The notes under the pieces were generated by a model, which was not told the DNA's origin, searched no databases, and saw only the letters and a program-made list of their open reading frames with translations. DNA of 64,000 nucleotides from Ascoidea asiatica (Eukaryota; Ascomycota; Saccharomycetes; Ascoideales; Ascoideaceae). How positions within the stretch are numbered: position 1 is the first letter of the stretch; every line of letters starts with the position of its first letter. This document shows positions 40,968 through 52,431 of this stretch, one piece after another. The stretch covers positions 186,001 through 250,000 of the forward strand of contig BCKQ01000017.1 of assembly GCA_001600695.1 (NCBI GenBank), written 5' to 3'. A program made the translations under genes and the position numbers.

Positions 40968-43900
40968 TTTTTTTAAAATTATTCGGAATTGTTTGATATT
41001 TTGATATTTTGATATTTTGATATTTTGATTTTTGATTTTTGATTTTTGATTTTTTTTTATGATTAATTAATGTTATTATTAAAGCTTTTAATATTTTTTT
41101 GATTTAATTGGATGTAGAATTGTATTTCAAAAATTATAGAAATCCAATTTGGATAAAAAAAAGGAAAAGAAATAAAATAAAAATGAAAAAATGCAAGATA
41201 TATAGAAATAAATAATAAATAAACTATTTAAAAAATGTAATTAAAAAGAGAAATAGAAATATGAATAGAAATAAGAACTGGGTTGGATTGAATTTGAAAT
41301 GAATTGAAATTTGTAGAATCTAATAAATTCATAAGTGACAATTAATTAATTGATTGATTGATTGATTGATTGATTGACCAAGAAATTGAAGATAGAAGTG
41401 AATGAATAAATGTTGTTGGAAAACAAAATACAAAGGATACAAGGATACAAAAACTCCTTGAATTTGAAGAGTAAGTTAGTGATATGAATGAAAAATAAAT
41501 GAAATATGTATGAAATATATATGAAATATATATGAAATATTGAAATATCTTTCAAACAATTGAATTTTATATATTGAAAGAATGATAAAAAAAAATAATC
41601 AAATGAGAAATATAAAAGTAATGAGAAATTGACGAAATAAATATATTTTTAAATAAGATTAAATTACTGCAAAAAAAAGTTCAGTGCAAGGAAAAGAGAG
41701 TTATAAATTTATATGATAAGCAAATGCAGCAAGGCAAGATTGACTTTACATAAAAATCGATACTGAGATTAGTCTGAATATATGACAATGGCTATTGAAT
41801 AAAAAGAGAAATTGATAAATAACTGGTGAACAATTGGTGAACAACTGGAAAATATTGATAAGTTGTGTATTCTTTTTTAGTGAATATTTAGTATTTATTT
41901 AAATAATATTTAATAATAATTTAATAATAATTTAATATCAACCCAATATTAAACCAATAGTAACATAATATTCCTTCAATATTTATCCAATATCATATTA
42001 GAATATTAGAATATTAGAATATTAGAATATTAGAATATTACTGTAACAATTACAATGATGATTACAGTAATAGATAGATGGATTCTCAGTTTATTCGCTT
42101 TATTCGCTTTATTGGCTTCATCCAGCTTATTCTATGGCTTTATTTCAGTGGAGTGCTTATGAGAAATTAAACAAAGAACCAAAAATTAATCGAAGCTCAA
42201 CTTTGAAACTTAAGTTTTCTCAAAAGGGCATTGTGAGTTTTAAACTTTCTTCTCCAACCCACCAATTTACGGATGTCTTTCGGCTAAAACAACATGCCGT
42301 GATATCACTGCAAAACTGAAAAGAAGTACAACACATGCCTTCTTCAAGCTGTATTAACCCCCCTTTAAAACAGCACTTTCTATTATATTCGAACTTCCAG
42401 TAAATCTTTTCAAAGTAATTGATTAAAGTTTTTGAAATAAAGACCACTCTCATGGATATTCTCATCTGTATCTCAATGCATATTTAGTTTACCCACAAAG
42501 CTGGCAATTAAAAAGGCTGATCCACAGCAAGGGGTTAGACCCACTAAGATGGTTTTTTTAGCACACCACAAAACAACTCAATGCCACTTGCTTTTCCTGG
42601 TTTAAGGGGTATATCAAACTCAGTAAAAATAAATACGCTTTTGGGTATATTCCGTTTTAACTAAAGAATCGGCTTTTCAATTATACATATACTCAACCAT
42701 AGCTACTGCTGAAAGTTTAAACTTTATTAAAAAGCAGAAATATACAGGACTTTGCATTTTGAGCTACATATACTGGTTTTCAACCTTTTTGGGTTAGTAG
42801 TGATCAGCGACATCGATGGTTACGAATGTGAAAATCTCTTTAGAAACACTCACTTTCCGTATACAGTGTTTTAAATTAAGATTTTATTTTATTCACAGAA
42901 GAAATTTATTTCCCTTATAATAAACAATTTCTAAATTTACATCTTTTTAGAATTTATCAATAATCAAAAATTAACATTAAAAAATTACGTATTTCGGCTC
43001 GTAGTTACAAATTTTATTTTGCAGTATTTTGGTCTCCTTTAAAATTTTGTAAATCTTGAAAATTTCAACCTGTTTGAACCAACTTTACAGATTTAGTTGA
43101 ACTTCATATTGAATATTAATAATATTAAGAATGTTGGATTTTTCAATAGTGGTGAGTTTTCTTCAATTGAATAAGTATTCGTAAATTTTCTTTTAAGGGC
43201 AGTTTTAATTTCATTCATTTTTTTTTATTTGTTTTGAAATCTTGAGTGTATAAAATTATCAGATTGTTCATTTTTATTTATCCATTTAATAGATAAAACC
43301 GTGCCTACATTTTCAATTGAAGAAGCCCTTTTAGCACCAAAGTAGTATTAGACATTACTTTTCCTTAGAATTTAATTGGATTTTTTGTTGAATTTTTTTT
43401 TGCTTGCTAAAATTTTGTTTTCTTACTCGAGTCTTTTGTTTAAGAATTATTTGAGAATCAACTTAGTTATCAGTTGAGACTGATGCTACTTAAATACGCC
43501 CAAATAAAATTCATTTGTTAGTAAAGTTATCAAAAACTTTGACAAAAACATAAGAAAAAAAAATAACCTCTAACTTTCATCGAGGTCAATTACTACCAGT
43601 CCTAGTGGTGTTAATTTTCAATGAATTTCAAATAAACATAAATTTGTATTTGATCAATCTAATTAGAAAAGAAAAAATAGCCCAATTGGTAATATTTGTT
43701 CACGCATATTATTACTTCTTAATGCAGAATTTAAGAAAATGTGTTACCCCGGTGACAACCTTCTCCGGAAACATAAGGATTTTTTTTATGCATACTTTAA
43801 AAGTACATTGCCTTATAAGAGGTTTATGCCTTTAATTCGAATTATAATTTCTCAAACTTCTATTATTACTACTATTATTACAGTAGTAAAAGGATTTCTA

Positions 43901-45772
43901 CACTGTATCCTAAATAACTACTTACTAACAGTATAAGCACATTTCTAGGTTCGTGCAACCTAGATTATCATGGAGTTTTTGAAACTTTGAATTACTTCAA
44001 ATTGATTATTATCAGGAATACTTATACCAAATTTGAAAAGATTTGATTTGATGACAATACTTGTATGAAAGGATTCAACTATTTTTCTTCAGAGTTATAA
44101 CTTCTAGAACACACAGCCATATTATTGGAATCTCCTTTCATTTAGATATTAGAGGAGCAAATGAGAAAAAAGTATCCCGTTTTTTTTATCTGGATCCTGT
44201 TTGTAGATTTTTCAATAATAAAAAGTTTAAATAAAAAACAGATTTATTTTTCTGAAATTAGAATTAAACATCCGATAATATTCAATTGGGTATTAAATAA
44301 TAGATAAATCTATTCAACAATTCTAAAATATTTATAAATCTACAGTAATAAATTTTACAAATGAAAAACAATCATCACATACCAATTCTCATTTTCTAAT
44401 TCAGCAAAGAGATCCAAATAATGAAGTATTTTTATTCAATCGATGATCGCTTGCGCTGCCCTTAATGGCTTATACAACCTGCACAAATGGGATCCCACTC
44501 CTTAATTTCCTGGTATTGTCTAGGCAGATCTTTGCGACTTTGAGGTGTCAGCTGCGTTTGGCTAAAACCTAAACCCGCTACCTTCCATACTTCCAGTAAT
44601 CGCTGCCAGCAAAACTGTACAATCATTTCTACAATAAAAAATAGCTTTACTACTAGTAATTTGATTGAATTTACCGTAAGTAACTTTACAATACTAAATT
44701 TCTAATTCAATTCAACTCAATTCAATTCAATCCAATTCAATTTGAAATATCATTATATTATATTAAACTACATCAAATCTATACTCATAATAATATTTTT
44801 TTCAGTTCCTCAGCTATTCAATTCGTCAGTTCTTTTCTAGAAAATTTGAATTATAATTAAAATCAGGTTTTATTTAAAATCATTAACATACTAATCAAAA
44901 AAATAAAAAGTTATACCTGATAAATTATCAATCTCATACAAGCGTTTTAATAATATCAATATTATGTACATAATTTTATTCAAAACAATTGTTTATATCT
45001 CAACTGAAATAAATTTTCAATCAACTGCAATTTAATTCGTTTTATTATAGCAAAAATTTAAATTATATGTCAATTAAACTATTCTTCTATTTTTTTAGTT
45101 CATAATATACTGTATTTGTTCATCAATTAAATCACATATTATTTATCAAAACTTTCATTGAATTTTACTATATTAACTTCATTAATCTTACTCTGATTTT
45201 CAATTAATTTGTGATTATAATCTATTTAATATACAAGAGTTCACTAGTATTTTCAAAAAGACAATCCCTTTCCAAAGTACAATACAATCTACAATACAAA
45301 TAATATACAATAATATATATTGAAGTACATTAAATCAATTATTGTTATTTAAACCTTTGTATTCTCTTCTTCAAAATATATCTTTTATTATATTCAAAAT
45401 ATTAAAATTATTTGTTCGTGAATTGTTTATCTCTCAATAATTTTATTCAAAATCTTAATACTAAATAATATAACTTAAATAATTATTCGAACTTCTTTAC
45501 ATCAATATTCACTTCCATATTCATATATATTTCAACCTTTTTATTCCCACTTTCACCTGATTTCATATTCCTTAAACCTTTCTATATTCTTACTCATATC
45601 AAAACTTTCATATAAAACTTAATTATCAAACTAGTAATCTATAGTTTATTAATTATAAATTTTTTTTTCTTTTTATAATTATATTTATCATTTCAATTTT
45701 ATCATTTCCATTTTATCAATAGTAGTTTTAATTAAAATCATAAAAATATATATTATTTTTTACCTTTTTTCA
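40968..45772. promoter_or_regulatory. 4.8-kb intergenic region upstream of the zinc-cluster regulator
   Basis: The largest gap in the window, between two divergent genes. I find no tRNA and no convincing coding region; the longest frames are 60-81 codons without domains. Simple repeats: TTTGATA/TTTTGAT at about 40993-41052, (TTGA)n at about 41346-41376, (AGAATATT)n at about 41998-42035, CAATT(CAATT)n at about 44700-44740. More balanced DNA at about 42050-42860 holds ACCCAC elements at 42257, 42491 and 42539. GTTACCCCGGTGAC lies at 43743-43756. A GC island at about 44440-44630 precedes a pyrimidine-rich proximal region. Such length is typical of promoters of yeast developmental regulators. Confidence 0.55.
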
Positions 45773-48700
45773 ATGTCAAATCCAATTCAACTATCTAATA
45801 AAAGTAAATCATTCAATAACTCAAATAACTCAAAAATTGGAAATAATAAAAATGATGAAATTGAAAACAAAAACAAAGACTCAATTATTACCAAAATACA
45901 AGAAAAAGGAGAAAAAAAACAAATAAATCTAATAGAAAAAACTCCAGAACTTAAAAAATTTGACAAAATTAATGGAACTAATAATATCATAATCTCCAAT
46001 GATAAAATTCAGCTTAAACAAAAAAAAACAAGAACAAGAAATGGATGTTTAACTTGTCGTGATCGTCATTTGAAATGTGATGAAGCAAGCCCAATATGCT
46101 GGAATTGTTTAAAAACTTCAAGAAAATGTATTAAAGGGACTAGATTAAATTTTATAAAATGTGAATTATTCAAAGATTTCAATCAATCAAATTTACCTTC
46201 TGAAATAAGATTCAATAATAGCTCTTTTTTGGATCATTCAATTTCGGTTGCTTCTTGTTATCAAAACGGTTTGAATTCTTACAAAAATTATATCAATTTT
46301 CATGATAAAAGTGATTTAGCTAAAAGTGACTTAGAATTCAAACAAGATTTAAGTATAAATATAAATAGTTTCATTAAAAAGCAAGAACAAGAAGAGCGTA
46401 AAAAAATGAAACAAGATAAAAAAAGGGAGCAACAGTTACAAAAACAATTACAAAAGAAAAGACAAAAATTAATGGAGAAAAATGCCACTTTACTAAATAA
46501 AAAAAAAAAAAACAGCGAAGTCAATAATAAATCAACTGATAACAGCGTAAATAACGAAGATATAAATGATGTTTATATCAATTCACTGAAACCTGTTGAA
46601 TTGAATAAGAGAAGAAAATTATCACCGCAAAGTATCAAAATAATAACTCCTTCGCTTGGTGAAATTAGTAACCTAGATTCAGCTACTGTTGTTAATACTG
46701 TAAATCAAATTTTCTCCGAAAGTTCTGATGAAAATCCTGACTTAAGTTTATCAAGTGATTCTTCAACTTTAAATGAACTGGCTAGTGCAATCAATGAAAC
46801 AATCACCCAATACATAAACTCTCCAAATTCAATTGAAGTTTCCCTGGAAAATATTTCTCCTGAGAGTGCCTTATTCAGATCTAAATATCAAACAGAATCT
46901 TATAATGATAACCTAAATCAAGTCAAAGCTTTAATGAGTAATCCTCAATTTTTTTCTGATTTAAAAAATGTGTCTTTGAATCATTTTTCAAACTCCAATA
47001 ATGAAGCTCAGATGAAACTATTCGAAAATCTTCCACCAACTCATAATTTACATCTAACACCTCATACTGATTATGAGTATAAAGATGGATATGATGTATT
47101 TAATGAATATGAATATTACCTTCAAAAATCTAGAACTGAAGGTGTACAGGCTCCTGTTCCTCAGCCAACTCATTTATTAAATAATCAAATTAATACATTT
47201 AATTATGTATTAGATAATACTTTGACTAATCCTTTGAATAATCCTCTAAATAATCCTCTAAATAATCCTCTAAATAATCCTCTAAATAATTCTCTAAATA
47301 ATCCTCTAAATAATCCTCTAAATAATCCTCTAAATAATTCTCTAAATAATCCTTTGAACAATCCTTTAAATAATTCTTTAAATAATCCTCTAAATAATCC
47401 CTTACATAACTCTTTTATCAACCCAACAACAAATCTCCCTTTAAATGACATTACTGGTTCTCCATTTGACAAATCATGGAACAATGCTTTAGGTAATACC
47501 CAAAGCAATTCATTAAATCTTTCGATAAATAATTCTATGAACAGTTCGATAGGCAATGCAACAGGTCTATCAATGGATAACACAATAAGCCTACCAATGA
47601 GCATTCCAATGAACATTCCAATCGACAGTTCTATTATCAATACAGTTAGGAATCAATCTTCAATCAATATACCGTTTAACACTCACCATCACAACCAGGT
47701 TCATAATCAATTTATTAATGAAATGAATGTTCCAATAGATTTCTCTTTAAATAATCCGACAGGTAATTCGATTGTTGATTCATTTCATAATCCCATGGAT
47801 AGCTCCATGATAGTCCATGAACTTTTAAGTAATTCGGTTACGTTACCTTTCAGTAATATACTTAACTCTCCTATTGATGATGACCGAGGACATTCCATTA
47901 ATGATAAAATAAAATTTCGGATCGAGAATCAATCGCATCCCCATGTAGAGAATGAATTTAGCCAATTAAAAAATGTTCAAAGAACAGATCACAAAATAGT
48001 TCCTTCTTTTCATTCTGATAATACATCTCTTTTAGTGAACTCAACATTGTCACCGTTATCTAACTTATCTGAAACTAAATTATATTCAAGCTATATTATG
48101 AACTCCACTCCTTTTTTAGATTTATTTAATGATGTTTCTCTCTTCAAAAAGATAATTTCTCATTTAAGTTTGTTGAAAGATAACAACAATAATATTGATT
48201 ACAAAAATAAAGCTCAAACATCCAAGACATATAATAGCAAGCTAAACAATGATCATAACTTATTATATAATAGTGTAATTTGCTGTGGTGCAAGTTCTTA
48301 TAGTTTAACCAATCCTAAAGGTTTGAATATAGATTCAACATTAGTATTGTATCGCAAACTTTCTTTGAATCTCCAGATGAATTTATTCGAAAATTTCTTT
48401 CAAAAGGGTTGGTCACTTCTTTCTAATGATTTTATCAGTAGCTTCAAATCAACATCAACCGAGAATAAAGGGTTATCACATCTTTATCAACAAAAACTAG
48501 AAGAATTCATAATCTCATGTGCGCTACTCTTAAGCTCGAATCATTTTAACAATAGCTTCTTAGCAATGAAAAATCTTTTGGAAAACTTGAATAAAATGAA
48601 GAATTCCAATGGTTTCACAAATTGTTTAGACCTTCTTTTATCTTCAGAAGCAGAAGCTCAATTTCAAAGTTCAAAAGTAAATTTGACTATGAAGACCAGT

Positions 48701-50320
48701 AAGGCCTCCCTAGAAAATCAAGATTATAAATTATACAAAAATTTAATCAATATAATGAATAAGAGAAGTGATGATGATCAAATTCAATGCTTCTTTTCTA
48801 GGGAATATAAACTAATTTCCTCATTATTTAATGCGGATGTATTAGCTATGAATACACTGCTATTATCTACTGCAAATGACTCTTTAATACAAGCTTTTTC
48901 AGTGGAAAATGATAAATATTACAACCAAGGTATTTCAAAGAATAATGTAATTATCTCTTCATCCCCTAATAATACTGCAAGTTTAAGTTCACGTAGTGTT
49001 TTCGAGCCCACAGCCTATTTCAATAATTCTACAACTAAAAACAGGGAAGATACAGCTGTCTCTCCAGTTTCTTCTACCAAAAGCGATTTTTACTCTCCAG
49101 TAAATCTTGACAATGAAATAAAAGGTAATGAATCATTTGATCTTAGTATTTTAAATCCAATAATACTATCAGGAATTATAAAAAACTCACTTGTAATAAA
49201 AAATTGTTTATGGACTGTTTTTATTGTTGATTTGATTAACTCTTTAAATAATTATACCAGGCAGCAATTCAATCCATATGTTTGGGAAAAGTTTTTAATT
49301 GATGAAGATATAAGTGAAAATGATGAAAGTCAAAATGGAAAAAGTCACCTAGACAAAAAGTCTGAAACTTGGTTTTTGAGACAAATATTAATGATTATTT
49401 CAAAATTATTAACTATTAAATTTATAGTTTACGATAAATTGTATTCAAAAAACTCTAATGATTTATATTCTTTATCCTTTAGTGTTCAAAATTTCAATGT
49501 ATTGAAAGAATGGAATAGTTTAAAAAAGGAAGTAAGACAATTTGAGCTGGATTTACCTTATTTGATGCTGCCTATTAATGTTCATGATCCTTTCAGAAAT
49601 GACCAAGATCCTTATATGCTTGATAATACCAATAGAGAGAAAGTAAAAAATCTCTTCTTTTTTGTAAAGTTTAATTTCAATAATGATAAAGTTTTAGTAA
49701 CACACATTATTCATAATTTAATTTATCTACTTTCTGATAAGCTTGTGAGTGAAGATTTTCCATCTATAATCAAAGAGTTTGAATTAAAAGCATCAAATAA
49801 TTTAGAGCTGAATATTATAAAAAATAATGACTCCACTAATTCAGAAATAAATCTAGAAAAAGAATTTTCAATAACAGTAAATGAGGTGAATTATAATGTC
49901 ATTAAACTCATTGATGAAGTTAAAAGCTTGAAATCTTTTTTTAATAATGATGGAATCGAAATAACGGAGAATAAATATAGTTTGAAGAATTGGTATATAA
50001 ATGCTATCAACATTAAAGTCGATGGTCTCAAGGAGCTTGGAATTTTTCATAAAGTTGATATTAATCTAGACTGTATTAGCAATCCTATTTTACAATGTTT
50101 GAAAGAATTAATTTCCATGTGTTTGATTACAAATTTTGATAGTGATAAACAAAATCGTGAGCAGAATCCCTTAAATTTTCAAAATAAAGATTTCATATTC
50201 AATAATTTCAATGGTATTTTTGTTAATTTAGTAAATTGGAGTATGGTTAAGATTGGAGCATCTAAATCGGAATTTAATACACTATATGAGCTTTTGCTGC
50301 AAAAGGTTTGTGAGCTTTAA
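45773..50320 (+). CDS. Zn(II)2Cys6 transcription factor, 1,515 residues
   Basis: Fungal zinc-cluster regulator. The DNA-binding cluster is C92-x2-C95-x6-C102-x6-C109-x2-C112-x6-C119 in GCLTCRDRHLKCDEASPICW, followed by RLNF and preceded by a basic arm. A basic Lys/Gln coiled-coil-like stretch lies at about 200-235. A repeat of (N)(P/S)LN, 15 units from 12-bp tandem DNA (47227-47405), covers residues about 485-545. A long Asn/Ser/Pro-rich region surrounds it. The C-terminal 750 residues contain hydrophobic helices (PIILSGIIKNSLVIKNCLW, FIVDLINSLNNY), like fungal regulatory domains. I cannot name an orthologue or its targets. The 4.8-kb upstream region suggests complex control. Confidence 0.9.
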   Translation: MSNPIQLSNKSKSFNNSNNSKIGNNKNDEIENKNKDSIITKIQEKGEKKQINLIEKTPELKKFDKINGTNNIIISNDKIQLKQKKTRTRNGCLTCRDRHLKCDEASPICWNCLKTSRKCIKGTRLNFIKCELFKDFNQSNLPSEIRFNNSSFLDHSISVASCYQNGLNSYKNYINFHDKSDLAKSDLEFKQDLSININSFIKKQEQEERKKMKQDKKREQQLQKQLQKKRQKLMEKNATLLNKKKKNSEVNNKSTDNSVNNEDINDVYINSLKPVELNKRRKLSPQSIKIITPSLGEISNLDSATVVNTVNQIFSESSDENPDLSLSSDSSTLNELASAINETITQYINSPNSIEVSLENISPESALFRSKYQTESYNDNLNQVKALMSNPQFFSDLKNVSLNHFSNSNNEAQMKLFENLPPTHNLHLTPHTDYEYKDGYDVFNEYEYYLQKSRTEGVQAPVPQPTHLLNNQINTFNYVLDNTLTNPLNNPLNNPLNNPLNNPLNNSLNNPLNNPLNNPLNNSLNNPLNNPLNNSLNNPLNNPLHNSFINPTTNLPLNDITGSPFDKSWNNALGNTQSNSLNLSINNSMNSSIGNATGLSMDNTISLPMSIPMNIPIDSSIINTVRNQSSINIPFNTHHHNQVHNQFINEMNVPIDFSLNNPTGNSIVDSFHNPMDSSMIVHELLSNSVTLPFSNILNSPIDDDRGHSINDKIKFRIENQSHPHVENEFSQLKNVQRTDHKIVPSFHSDNTSLLVNSTLSPLSNLSETKLYSSYIMNSTPFLDLFNDVSLFKKIISHLSLLKDNNNNIDYKNKAQTSKTYNSKLNNDHNLLYNSVICCGASSYSLTNPKGLNIDSTLVLYRKLSLNLQMNLFENFFQKGWSLLSNDFISSFKSTSTENKGLSHLYQQKLEEFIISCALLLSSNHFNNSFLAMKNLLENLNKMKNSNGFTNCLDLLLSSEAEAQFQSSKVNLTMKTSKASLENQDYKLYKNLINIMNKRSDDDQIQCFFSREYKLISSLFNADVLAMNTLLLSTANDSLIQAFSVENDKYYNQGISKNNVIISSSPNNTASLSSRSVFEPTAYFNNSTTKNREDTAVSPVSSTKSDFYSPVNLDNEIKGNESFDLSILNPIILSGIIKNSLVIKNCLWTVFIVDLINSLNNYTRQQFNPYVWEKFLIDEDISENDESQNGKSHLDKKSETWFLRQILMIISKLLTIKFIVYDKLYSKNSNDLYSLSFSVQNFNVLKEWNSLKKEVRQFELDLPYLMLPINVHDPFRNDQDPYMLDNTNREKVKNLFFFVKFNFNNDKVLVTHIIHNLIYLLSDKLVSEDFPSIIKEFELKASNNLELNIIKNNDSTNSEINLEKEFSITVNEVNYNVIKLIDEVKSLKSFFNNDGIEITENKYSLKNWYINAINIKVDGLKELGIFHKVDINLDCISNPILQCLKELISMCLITNFDSDKQNREQNPLNFQNKDFIFNNFNGIFVNLVNWSMVKIGASKSEFNTLYELLLQKVCEL
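47227..47405 (+). repeat. 12-bp tandem repeat encoding (N)(P/S)LN units
   Basis: About 15 copies of AATCCTCTAAAT with TCT variants in some units (Ser for Pro) and a few synonymous changes (CCTTTGAAC, CCTTTAAAT). Several neighbouring copies are identical at the DNA level, which points to recent slippage or unequal crossing-over. It stays in frame inside the zinc-cluster regulator, so length variants would change the protein by 4 residues each. Confidence 0.9.
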
Positions 50321-51507
50321 GTACCAAGAAGCATACTACTATAAAAATGTTGAATTTTTTTGTTCAATGTTTATCTTGTTTTTATTTTCATTTTGTTTCA
50401 ATTTTCTTTTTTTTTCCTCTTTATTTTGCATTTTTTAATATTTGTTTCAATAGTTTTTATTAAATTATATAGTAGTGCTTTTGTTTTTTGTTTTTTTAAT
50501 TGCGATTCAAATCAGCAAACAAGTTAATGTTTTTGTCTAATAAAATCTGTGGTATGGTTTCATTATTTTTGTAATTCTTTAATCACCAATCTAGATCTTT
50601 TGGGGAAATGGGAAGAATTTTCATATTAAATCAGTTTATAAATGTAAATATAAAAATACACTGCAGTATGTGATATTTTCATAAGAATAAACTGTGATAA
50701 AATATGGATATGCTTTATCAAAATGCAAAAAGTGAAAAATGGAAGGTCACCACAATATAAACGGAAATGCTGCAGAATAGCGTAATTAAACACATTGTTC
50801 ATAATCCAGCGATCGTGAAATTGCAATTGAGTGTACCTGCCTATATTCACGGTGAATGAATACCTTCTCCGTATACTGAGTTTTAAGGTAACAGCCAGTA
50901 CCGAATAAATCTTAAGTTGTGTGTACCACTGCTTAAATATGCTTATTTTGCCTGAAAGGCCGGATTGTGCACACACAAACGTTTTAATTTCACCGTCCCT
51001 ATATAAAAGGTTTACCTATTTTATATCCTGTTATTAAATCACGTAATATTTTAATAGCTGACATCCGAGATCCATAACTTAAGAATTATTGCAAAACAAT
51101 CGGGGATTGTAAGCATGGTCAAATCTAGTTGAATAGCTAAAAGGCATCCATAAATTTGAAAGCTCACCTCAAATAGTACTAATAAACTCCATTTTTTATC
51201 TCGTGACTTTGCGTAGCTAAATAAATTGCTTTTTAGCCATTAACTTTATTTTGACCTATTAAAAGAATGTATAGACTTTGGAGTTTTTCAATTACTTTTT
51301 CAGATAATATGTTTAAACTATAAATTGATCAAACAAAAATTTGGTAGAATGGTTCGCGAAATAATAAAACAAGAAAATTCATTAAGCATTAGTGAAATTA
51401 TATAAATTATCAAGTATTTATAGGACTATATAATAGATTTAGACAGACAGTCAGACAAAAAGATACGAATAGATAGAAAATTGTCATATTATGCTAGAGT
51501 AAATAAC
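50321..51507. other. Convergent intergenic zinc-cluster gene/MIR1, with promoter-like island
   Basis: Neither neighbour should need a promoter here, yet a GC-richer block (about 50740-50990) is followed by TATATAAAAGG at 51000-51010, a good TATA box reading to the right. An unannotated non-coding transcript toward and antisense to MIR1 would fit. I recognise no known RNA in the downstream sequence. A 116-codon minus-strand frame at 50626-50976 has no domain and is not called. TCCGTATACTGAGTTTTAA (50871-50889) resembles a sequence at 42854-42872. Confidence 0.4.
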
Positions 51508-52431
51508 TTAATGACCACCACTACCAAGTTCAACTGATTTTGGACAATTAAGAGCAGGTTTAAGAGAACCATAAATAGTAAATTGTAAAGAAGTAAGAGT
51601 ACCAACCATAAGAAGACGGGTTGGTAAACCAGCAAATGAACCTCTAACACCTAATTCTTTAGCTAATTGACCTAATAAACCTACAGTTGATTGACCTGGA
51701 GCTTTTTTAGTTTTATTAACTTTAGATAATAAAGTATCAGCAGGTTGAGAAACAAAAGCAGCAGCAAAACCAGCAATAACACCAGAACCTAAATTAATAG
51801 TAGTTAATTGAGTTGAAGACATTTCAGATTTTGGAGTTGGAATTAAACCAAAAATAGCTTCAGAAGCTCTTTCATAAGTTAAAAATTTAGCAATATTATA
51901 AGGAATTTGTTTGAATAAAATTGGAGTAAAACCATTATAAAAACCACCAAGACCTTCTTCTTTAAATATTCTTGAAAAACCACCAACTAAACCATTAGCA
52001 AAAGAAGGTTGAGAAACTAAACGAATACGAGTAGCTTCTAAAGGACAAAGAGCAATATCAGCAAAAAATTCAGCAATTGCAGCAGAACCAATATAAACTG
52101 AATTTTTATAATTAGTTGCAGTTTCAACACCTAAAATATCAATAAAAGTTTTTTTAAATAATTCATAACCACCGAATTTGAAAGCACCTTGTAAAGAATA
52201 ACCTAAAATAGTTGGACCTAAACCAGTTAAAAGAGCACCTGCACCTTCTTCACTAACAATTTTTTTGGCAGTTGGAAATAAACCATTATAAACAGTTGGT
52301 TCTAATTGAATTCTAGTTTTGATAACATCAATAGGAGTCATGGAACCATGAGTAACACCACAACCAATAGCACCTGCTAAGGCAAATTTTGAATAATCGG
52401 AAATACCGTAAGATGGAATTTCAGAAGCCAT
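51508..52431 (-). CDS. MIR1: Mitochondrial phosphate carrier Mir1
   Basis: Inner-membrane phosphate/H+ symporter supplying phosphate for ATP synthesis. The 307 residues align nearly end to end with S. cerevisiae Mir1 (311). Examples are [91 protein letters not shown] and [20 protein letters not shown]. Three carrier repeats carry the signatures [18 protein letters not shown] and QPADTLLSK. The C-terminus is the typical GSGGH. The close match distinguishes Mir1 from the paralogue Pic2. The upstream GC island contains an exact Reb1-type core. Confidence 0.97.
   Translation of the reverse strand: MASEIPSYGISDYSKFALAGAIGCGVTHGSMTPIDVIKTRIQLEPTVYNGLFPTAKKIVSEEGAGALLTGLGPTILGYSLQGAFKFGGYELFKKTFIDILGVETATNYKNSVYIGSAAIAEFFADIALCPLEATRIRLVSQPSFANGLVGGFSRIFKEEGLGGFYNGFTPILFKQIPYNIAKFLTYERASEAIFGLIPTPKSEMSSTQLTTINLGSGVIAGFAAAFVSQPADTLLSKVNKTKKAPGQSTVGLLGQLAKELGVRGSFAGLPTRLLMVGTLTSLQFTIYGSLKPALNCPKSVELGSGGH

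Noticed and set aside
47203-47640. 145-codon minus-strand frame of Leu-Phe-Arg-Gly repeats
   Set aside because: Antisense shadow of the NPLN repeat in the zinc-cluster regulator.
50626-50976. 116-codon minus-strand frame between the zinc-cluster gene and MIR1
   Set aside because: No domain, ends in a Tyr/Ile run from AT repeats; the DNA looks promoter-like instead.
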